From: Capra hircus
Lineage: Eukaryota > Chordata > Mammalia > Artiodactyla > Bovidae
DNA length: 64,000 bases
NCBI RefSeq assembly: GCF_001704415.2
Contig: NC_030817.1
Location: 30,887,550 to 30,951,549 of the forward strand
Direction: 5' to 3'
In this document: piece after piece, positions 57,329 to 64,000 of the stretch
Position numbering within the stretch: position 1 is the stretch's first letter
Layout: every line of letters begins with the position of its first letter
Program-made: the position numbers and the translations under genes
The notes under the pieces: generated by a model
What the model was told of the DNA's origin: nothing
The model's database searches: none
Seen by the model: only the letters and a program-made list of their open reading frames with translations

Positions 57329-58145
57329 CTGCAATTAGGAATTATGAAACAATGAAAGGCATTAATAAAATAAATTAATAAGCTATGGTTGTCCTTCCGT
57401 TGACTGTATGCTATACACATTTCACAGCATGAATTAAAAATTTTAAATAAAAGTTAAAATTGGAATATATTTCTAGTACTTAAATGCTGTTTAAAATTTT
57501 CTGAGTTAGTGAATCAATTTGATACTTTCTTGGTAATTTAAAAAAATATAAATATCCAGAGCTGTGTGCTGTAAATAAATATATAAAGTGACCATACTTC
57601 TCAAGCAAAAATTGGGGTAATATACTCAGAAAATAGGAAAAAAATAGGACTTTTCCAGAAAATCCTAAAAAGTAGTTGCACAATGAATCTTAAAGATACC
57701 TCAGGAAAAAATTATGGAAATGAATCCAGGGTTGAACTAATCCCCAACCCCCCCCCCTCCCCGTAAAAGAAGATATTGAACATTCCTGAGGATGCTAGTG
57801 ATGAAACTGTACTCTTAAGGAGGCTAATAACAATTTGTTATACCCAGTTTTACTGATAGTTATGTCTTCTGGACAAAAGCATTAAAATTCTCACTATGAT
57901 TAAATCTTAAAGCTATAAGGAAGTAGAAGTATAAAGAATAAATTAAAAAATAACATCTTAGACTAAATTATATTGGATTTTTAAAAATTGAATTTAAGAA
58001 TAACTCCATAGAGAGATCTACTATTCTTAGTAGGTTTTTGGATCATTTTATCATTATTGTGATACTCAGTTTTAGAATTTTATTGTCTAACAGTAGTCTG
58101 AGGCAAAGTGGGATGTTAAAAAGAATGGAAGAGGTGAGCCCTCAG
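57329..58145. other. LRRC9 intron, nothing recognised
   Basis: AT-rich, with a C-rich run (about 57748-57763). No exon-like frame found. Confidence 0.4.
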
Positions 58146-58638
58146 GGACTGCAGCACACCAGGTCTCCCTGTGCCTCCTTATCTCCGGGAGTTTCCCCAA
58201 GTTCATGTCCATTGAGTCGGTGATGCTATTTAACCATCTCATCCTCTGCTGACCTCTTCTCCTTTTGCCTTCAGTCTTTCCCAGCATGAGGGTCTTTTCC
58301 AATGAGTCAGCTCTTTGCAATCAGGTGGCCAAAGTATTGGAGTTTCAGCTTCACCATCAGTCCTTCCAATGAGTATTCAGGGTTGATTTCCTTTAGGAAT
58401 GACTGGTTTGATCTCCTTGCAGTCCAAGGGACTCTCAAGAGTCTTCTCCAACATCATAGTTTGAAAGCATCAATTCTTTGGTGCTCAGCCTCCTTTATGG
58501 TCCAACTCTCATGTCCATACATGACTATTGTAAAGACCATAGCTTTGACTATACAGACCTTTGTTGGCAAAGTGATATCTCTGCTTTTTAATACACTATC
58601 TAGTTTTGTCATAGCTTTCCTTCCAAGAAGCAAGATCT
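58146..58638 (-). mobile_element. BovB fragment lacking both ends, in an LRRC9 intron
   Basis: Antisense BovB from GGACTGCAGCACACCAGGTC to CAAGAAGCAAGATCTTCTAG. Unlike the other copies it lacks the final ~55 bases with the CTGAA tandem, so it is truncated at both ends. Confidence 0.88.
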
Positions 58639-59282
58639 TCTAGCTACCCCCAATTTCATAAAAATGATAGCCAGCCAACATCTGGAATTAGGGAAAAGGC
58701 TTCATCTAGGCCTAAATGCAAATGTAATAATAGAATGAACCATTTCCATGCCTTGACCTTTTAATATACTCCCTTCCTTTACAGAGCTACCTCTTGAAAC
58801 ACTCCCCTACTACTAGCTTCATGAATATATAAAATAATATTGTGGTTTCAAGGATGAAGTTTGACCTTCTCTTTGTAAGACACACTTTAAGCACCAAGAG
58901 TCTGTTATTATGAATATTTTTAAACCTTTACTTTTAGCAGAATGCACTATAAGTTTTAGTAGTAATTTGCTATGAAATACACAAAATAGAATAAAAGCTT
59001 TGAAAGGAAATCCCAAGAAAAATCCAGTAAGTATCACAAAGTTCAAATTGCAAGCAAATCTTTAACTACAACATATTAGTAGTTGAGTAGAACCAAAAAA
59101 TACTATAGATTCTTTGAAATCAGAATGATCACATGAAACTTGAACACAAATTCACTTTTACTAAGTGTAAATCTGTAAATTCAAAATATACAATTTTAAG
59201 TAGTATTAGAAATCAAAGTGAGATTTTTGTATCAAATGGAGTATTTTTTTTTTTAACATTCATTCAGAAATTCTCAAAATAC
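58639..59282. other. LRRC9 intron, nothing recognised
   Basis: No exon or repeat recognised. Confidence 0.4.
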
Positions 59283-59410
59283 CTTCAACTTCAGGAGTTA
59301 AAGTGAAGTCAGATCCCAAGTAATGGCTAAATCCACCAGGCAGAATTACATTTGTTATCTTTATGGGAGGAGCTCTCAGTTGGCTAAACGATGCACCATC
59401 CACAGGAGAG
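59283..59410 (-). CDS. LRRC9: LRRC9 coding exon
   Basis: 128-base exon on the minus strand. The acceptor is TTCCTGTTACCAG|CTCTCC (AG at 59411-59412), with a pyrimidine tract, and the donor is GTTGAAG|GTATTT (GT at 59281-59282). One base completes a previous codon, then 42 codons, then one base. The peptide includes SPVDGASFSQLRAPPIKITN and VILPGGFSHYLGSDFTLTPE, which reads like conserved protein sequence and which I associate with the C-terminal part of LRRC9. The preceding exon must end in phase 2 and was not found in the remaining 4.6 kb, so it probably lies beyond the window. Confidence 0.82.
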
Positions 59411-59906
59411 CTGGTAACAGGAATAAACTACATGATAAAAATAAAAGTTAAGAACACCTTGCCACTAAAACTCAGATCAATAGGCTTAGCCTTACCACAA
59501 GCCCCATTTGAAATTCAACTTAAAATTTTTTAGGTCAGAAATTGAATGGTTGCCTAAACTCAGAGTTGGTAGAGAGGCAAAAAAGGTGAAACAGACAGAC
59601 TTTGAGGTCCTTAACCCCTCATCAGAACCTTATTATTTTTTTCAGACTGCACTGTACACATCACTACAATTTAATGTGATGGCGCCTCCCCATTCCAAAG
59701 GGTCCTAACGTGGTAAGTGTAAAATTGGAAAAATGAGAATTAAGCCTTTCCTCTTATGTAGTATCTTTTTTTCTGAACAGGAGTTTCTGGATGGTAAGAG
59801 TTGTATCTTCTACATTTGTGCTCCTCACACTACCTCTTCAATTGTCTTGCAGTTAATTAGTTTTTCAAAAACAATTAAATAAAGTGGGGACTAAGAAAAG
59901 CATTTG
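59411..59906. other. LRRC9 intron, nothing recognised
   Basis: No repeat or exon recognised. Confidence 0.4.
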
Positions 59907-60116
59907 GCCTCCCAGGCGGTGCAGTGGTAAAGAACCTGCCTGTCAATGCAAGAGACATAAGATGTGTGGGTTCGATCCCTGAGTTGGTAAGATCCCCTGG
60001 AGGAGGGCATGGCAACCAACTAGGAGTCTAAAAATCCCATGGACCTAGAGGAGCCTGGTGGGCTATATAGTCCGTGGGGTTGAAAAGAGTCGGACACGAA
60101 TGAAACGACTTAACAC
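59907..60116 (+). mobile_element. Bov-tA SINE (diverged type)
   Basis: Sense copy with head GGCCTCCCAGGCGGTGCAGT, GGGTTCGATCCCTGAGTTGG and tail AGAGTCGGACACGAATGAAA. Perfect target-site duplication AAGAAAAGCAT at about 59896-59906 and 60117-60127. Confidence 0.88.
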
Positions 60117-60204
60117 AAGAAAAGCATCTTACAACAATCACTTTTAGTGAGTGCACTAACCCTCTAAACAGTGTTTACATTTTATGTTAATTGAGAATTA
60201 AATT

Positions 60205-60287
60205 GAAAGTGAAAGTGTTAGCTGTTCAGTACAACTCTGCGACCCCATGGACTATAGCCCACCAGCCTCCTCTGTACACAGGATTTC
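60205..60287 (-). mobile_element. 5'-truncated Bov-type SINE
   Basis: Antisense tail fragment: GAAAGTGAAAGTGTTAGCTG, ACTCTGCGACCCCATGGACT, CCTCCTCTGTACACAGGATT. Confidence 0.8.
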
Positions 60288-60513
60288 CGAATTAAGAGGT
60301 TTGTAAAAGAGCTTCAGGAATCAACAAATGGAAGAGAGGGGTATTATAAACTGGACACTATTGGTTTCCCTAGAAATGTATGCCTACTATGTCTTTAGTA
60401 AGACTTACCTTGTTTATACTTTAAAAAATATGAATTCTGAATATATGATTCAATTTATTTAGAGACATAGGCTTATGCATTTGTGTAAAATTATACATTT
60501 CCCTCATATTTCA
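60288..60513. other. LRRC9 intron, nothing recognised
   Basis: A good-looking minus-strand splice donor (AACAAG|GTAAGT, GT at 60407-60408) lies here but no coding frame precedes it. Confidence 0.35.
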
Positions 60514-60725
60514 GTGAAAGTGAAAAGTGAAAGTGAAGTCGCTCGGTCGTGTCCGACTCTTTGCGGCCCCATAGACTGTAGCCTACCAGGCTCCTCTGTC
60601 CATGGGATTTTCCAGGCAATAGTACTGGAGTGGATTGCCATTTCCTTCTCCAGGGGATCTTCCCAACCCAGGGCTCGAACCCAGGTCTCCTGCATTGTAG
60701 ACAGACGCTTTACCATCTGAGCCAC
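60514..60725 (-). mobile_element. Bov-tA SINE
   Basis: Antisense copy from GTGAAAGTGAAAAGTGAAAG to TTTACCATCTGAGCCAC. Perfect 9-bp target-site duplication CATATTTCA at 60505-60513 and 60726-60734. Confidence 0.92.
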
Positions 60726-60734
60726 CATATTTCA

Positions 60735-61308
60735 TTAAATGTAACCAAAATGCAGCTTTGTAATGAGCACTAAGGTATCAAGCCTTTTAGTAAAGCAGAT
60801 CCCAAATTCCCTAACTAATTCTTTCATTGGAGTTTCTTCCCATCACTAATCTAGAAAGCTGTCAAATTTCTTCTGAAACCAAAGCACCAAAATGTTATGG
60901 TTTAAAGGGCAACTTGACATTTTATTTATTCCCTCTTTATTTGCTGTTAAAAAAAAAGAACAGCAGCAACTAAAACAAAGGAAAATACATTAGAATGAGC
61001 TGATAAACTTGAAAAGTATTCTATTCTTGTGTCTTCTGAACAGCTAAATGAAATAATAACTCAATTTTGTTCTGGATAGGAAAATAAAAATTATTATTAC
61101 ATCTTAAAAAATAGATTTATCTGAAATAAAGACTTCAAATGCTCCCTTTATTTTACTAATCATATATAAATGAATATTAAAAAACCTAACTTTTAAATAA
61201 AATACATATATAGGATAAATGGAAAGATATTTTTTCCATTCTTACATATGGCACTAATTCAAATAGCAAGAATAGGTATCTAGAATCACTGAAAACAAAT
61301 CATAGTAT
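60735..61308. other. LRRC9 intron, nothing recognised
   Basis: AT-rich. No exon or repeat recognised. Confidence 0.4.
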
Positions 61309-61581
61309 GCTGCTGCTGCTAAGTCGCTTCAGTTGTGTCCGAATCTGTGCGACCCCATAGATGGCAGCCCACCAGGCTCCCCCGTCCCTGGGACTCTCCA
61401 GGCAAGAACACTGGAGTGGGGTGCCATTGCCTTCTTCAATGCATGAAAGTGCAAAGTGAAAGTGAAGTCACTTAGTCATGTCTGACCCTCAGTGACCCCA
61501 TGGACTGCAGCATTCCAGGCTCCTCCATCCATGGGATTTTCCAGGCAAGAGTAGAGGAGTGGGGTGCCATTGCCTTCTCCA
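61309..61581 (-). mobile_element. Bov-A2 dimeric SINE
   Basis: Antisense dimer with (GCT)n start and linker GAAAGTGCAAAGTGAAAGTG. Perfect 12-bp target-site duplication AAATCATAGTAT at 61297-61308 and 61582-61593. Confidence 0.92.
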
Positions 61582-61593
61582 AAATCATAGTAT

Positions 61594-61904
61594 ACACTGG
61601 GGGAAATGTTAGTTCACTATATGATAAATAGAAAAGAAGCAAACAAGAAAAACTTTTAGTGAAATACACATCCATCAATGACTAAAATTTGAGTTTATGT
61701 CTTTTTTTGCTATATTAAACCAATTACAAATATATATGAAAACTGGTATCTTTGAAGTTGCTCTGAGTGATTTCTTCATAAGGAATTTAGTATTTAGGAA
61801 GTTACATGGAATTTTTAAAATGTAGCCAGCATTACCTTAAAATAGAATTTATAAAATTTGATGTTACAATTCGTATAGATCTCTCACTAGAGGCCTCACA
61901 TATG
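61594..61904. other. LRRC9 intron, nothing recognised
   Basis: No exon or repeat recognised. Confidence 0.35.
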
Positions 61905-62335
61905 TGGTATGGTAGATAGCATAATGCTACCCCCACCAAGATGTCCACATCCCAATCTCCAAAACTTTTGAATGCTTTTTGTGGTATAATGGACTGTACA
62001 GATATAATTAAATTAAGGATTTTGAGATGGGGAGATTATGCTGTATTAACTAGGCAGGCCCATTACAATCACAAACATCCTTATAACAATGGAGAGAAGA
62101 TGTTATGATGGAAGCTGAGGCCAAAGTTATGCTATTTGTTGGAAAAGGGCCACGAGCCAAGGGATGCAGATAGCCTCTAGAAGGCTGAAAGGCAAAGACC
62201 AAATTCTCTTGAGCTTCCAGAAGATATTGCAGCCCTGCCAATACTTGTGCTTTTAGCTCTACAGGACTAATTTTTGGACTTAGAACCTCTAGAATTTTAA
62301 GGTAATAAATCTGTGTTGTCTGAAGATACTAAAAT
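61905..62335 (+). repeat. MLT1-like MaLR solo LTR
   Basis: Sense LTR-like text: CCAAGATGTCCACATCCCAA, AATTAAGGATTTTGAGATGG, GAGATTATG, GGCCACGAGCCAAGGGATGC, AGCCTCTAGAAGGCTGAAAG, TTGCAGCCCTGCCAATACTT, and a TAATAAATCTGTGTTGTCTG end with its polyadenylation word. The subfamily is not determined. Confidence 0.65.
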
Positions 62336-63574
62336 TGAGGTAATTTGTTATAACAGGAAACTAAAGTTTTGTTTAGTTTTTCACTTCTGGAAGCAAGAAG
62401 TGACTTGCTTATGGAATATAAAAGAAAGGGAAAGGAAGCTTAAATCTTTGGACTAAATTTTCTTTGTTCTCTTTTTAAAGATTAGAGACTGTGACAATAA
62501 TTTTGGTAGATGGCATTTAGATGGTGCTCTCAATTGTATCATATAGATTAGTAGCTAACACTGTTTTTCACAAAGCATACTTCATAGAAAAACTTTTGTA
62601 GATATAACCTGTATATGAACCAATTTCCTTTGCCTAATATAGATAATCTTTATTAACATTGTACAACTATAAGTTTCACAGGTCTCTATAGTTATTTCGA
62701 TCTGTAATAGAATCCCCTTGGTTAATAAAAAAAAGTCCAGGAAATAATAAGAGTTAGATCTATAATCTTTTTATAATCCTTTAAAAGATTTTAAAACATA
62801 AAAGTACATGTGCCCACCCATCTTTGGATGAAGGGCCAAGGCCTTTTCTGTAAAGAAGTATCCTTTGACTGGTATTTTTTCTGATTGATAAAGCCACCAC
62901 AATTTCCAGTTTGGTTTCATTAAAGTAACAAGAATTCAACAACATATGGAGAAAATTTGAATACAAGAAACTGCCTAGATTTTTAAAAATTTCCCCACAT
63001 ATTTTATGTGACTTGTTATAATTCTCTCCCTTATTTTGCAGGGTTTTTTTTTTTTCTCCCAACCTAATTTGATATTATTTGTGTATGTATATAGTTCATC
63101 TTTATCCAGATTCTGCAGAGGATCTCATTTGGTTTTCAAAGAAACATGGAAATAATAATTTAAAATTTGTACTTGTATATCTATTTATTTAAAATAAAAG
63201 ATTGGCATAAGTTTTGAAAAAACATAGCCAACTTTTAATAAATCTGATTCTGTTGCTGAAGGCAGAGTTAGTTAGAGAGGAGCCTACTAGTATTAAGAGC
63301 TAGGAATTGGTTAGTTTGTTTTATAGAGGGAATGGAGAGTATGGGGTAAGCCAGTGAGATAAGTGAAAGCATCTACAGTAGTCTTATCTCTTTCCTCTTC
63401 AATTAACTTTTTTTTTTTGTACCACTAAAAGAAACAGTTTATTTGTGATCTAGCAAGACATGTACAAGAATTTATGTCCAATTAACTTTTAAAAGTAATC
63501 TTTGTTCACTGACTAATGCCCTTGCTCTCTGGCTTTCACTTACATTAGAGGTTTACTTACATTTCATTGCCCCA
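62336..63574. other. LRRC9 intron, nothing recognised
   Basis: The minus frame at 62781-63062 (93 residues) contains a plausible-looking stretch (GLGPSSKDGWAH) but no splice signals or domain support a gene. Confidence 0.35.
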
Positions 63575-63745
63575 CTCTAGTCCAGGTCTTCATAATTTCT
63601 CTCTTGGATTATCCTAAAAACCTCTTAGTTGATTTCTCTGCCTCTAGGCTTTTCTTCCTTAAACTTTGCAAAGGCACAGCTCTAATAATATTACTTCTTT
63701 GCTCAAAAACCTTAGCTTTTCTGTGTTAAATTTAGTCTTTTAAAG
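63575..63745 (+). repeat. L2-like LINE fragment
   Basis: CTAGTCCAGGTCTTCATAAT, CTCTCTTGGATTATCCTAAA and TTACTTCTTTGCTCAAAAAC follow the L2 order (CTGGATTATTGCAA.., CCTGCTCAAAAACC). Diverged. Confidence 0.4.
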
Positions 63746-64000
63746 ATGGCTATGAAAAATCCTGGTGGTCAATGATAGAATTGCCAAATGATATGCTTCT
63801 GTGGCTTCTTTCCTCTGTAACCTCTTCCCTATCAAAAGTCAGATATCCTACGAGGGTTCATGGGCAAAAGGCCCATGATCAATAAAACTTTTTCCATTTA
63901 GGAGATAGAAAGGGAAAGAGTTTTATTGTTAGTCACAGTTTATAAGAATGCTTTGTTATAGTTTCTTAACTTCTAGCAGCACCTGACATATGGAGCAAGA
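63746..64000. other. LRRC9 intron, nothing recognised
   Basis: No exon or repeat recognised up to the window end. Confidence 0.35.

Noticed and set aside
60407..60480. A further LRRC9 exon ending at the AACAAG|GTAAGT donor
   Set aside because: The donor matches consensus, but the preceding minus-strand sequence is AT-rich with stops, and no acceptor or coding frame in phase 2 is convincing.
62781..63062. Minus frame of 93 residues as a gene or LRRC9 exon
   Set aside because: No domain, no splice signals in suitable phase and low complexity near one end.

Overview
The window is nuclear DNA from a ruminant, most likely a bovid. It is AT-rich and carries dozens of copies of repeats restricted to or typical of ruminants: BovB (RTE-clade) LINEs, their tRNA-derived offspring Bov-tA and Bov-A2, one CHR-type SINE and a bovine-type L1. 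There is no bacterial, phage or CRISPR content. Most open frames are decayed retrotransposon ORFs or their antisense shadows. Family names for repeats come from memory of consensus sequences, not from a search.

Two host genes are present, both on the minus strand and arranged tail-to-head. (1) PCNX4 (pecanex-like 4): the window starts in an intron. The first coding exon is at 4287-4975 with its 5'UTR to 5030. An intron of about 11.5 kb leads to a CpG-island promoter at about 16.53-17.25 kb, which has a candidate first-exon donor at 16571. (2) The last part of a gene I identify as LRRC9: three exons (59283-59410, 57160-57328, 56029-56068) whose reading phases join exactly and end in a stop. 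LRRC9 followed by PCNX4 on one strand is the usual mammalian order, which supports both names.

Layout. 1-4286: PCNX4 intron holding a complete old MaLR element (LTR-internal-LTR) with three nested SINEs. 5.0-16.5 kb: PCNX4 intron 1, with MER5A, L2/L1 remnants, an antisense L1 split by a BovB, and a 1.8-kb bovine-type L1 with a 19-bp target-site duplication. 16.5-17.25 kb: CpG-island promoter. 17.25-56 kb: intergenic space dominated by BovB (13 of the 15 recognised copies), including one tail-to-tail and one head-to-head inverted pair, a broken mariner, ruminant LTRs and a 2.65-kb BovB with a 12-bp target-site duplication. 56-59.4 kb: 3' exons of LRRC9. 59.4-64 kb: LRRC9 intron with SINEs and an MLT1-like LTR.

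I found no previously undescribed system. The most useful results are the three unannotated-looking LRRC9 exons with consistent phase, the promoter with an RFX X-box match, the BovB inverted pairs, and several micro-insertions and duplications that record individual retrotransposition events.
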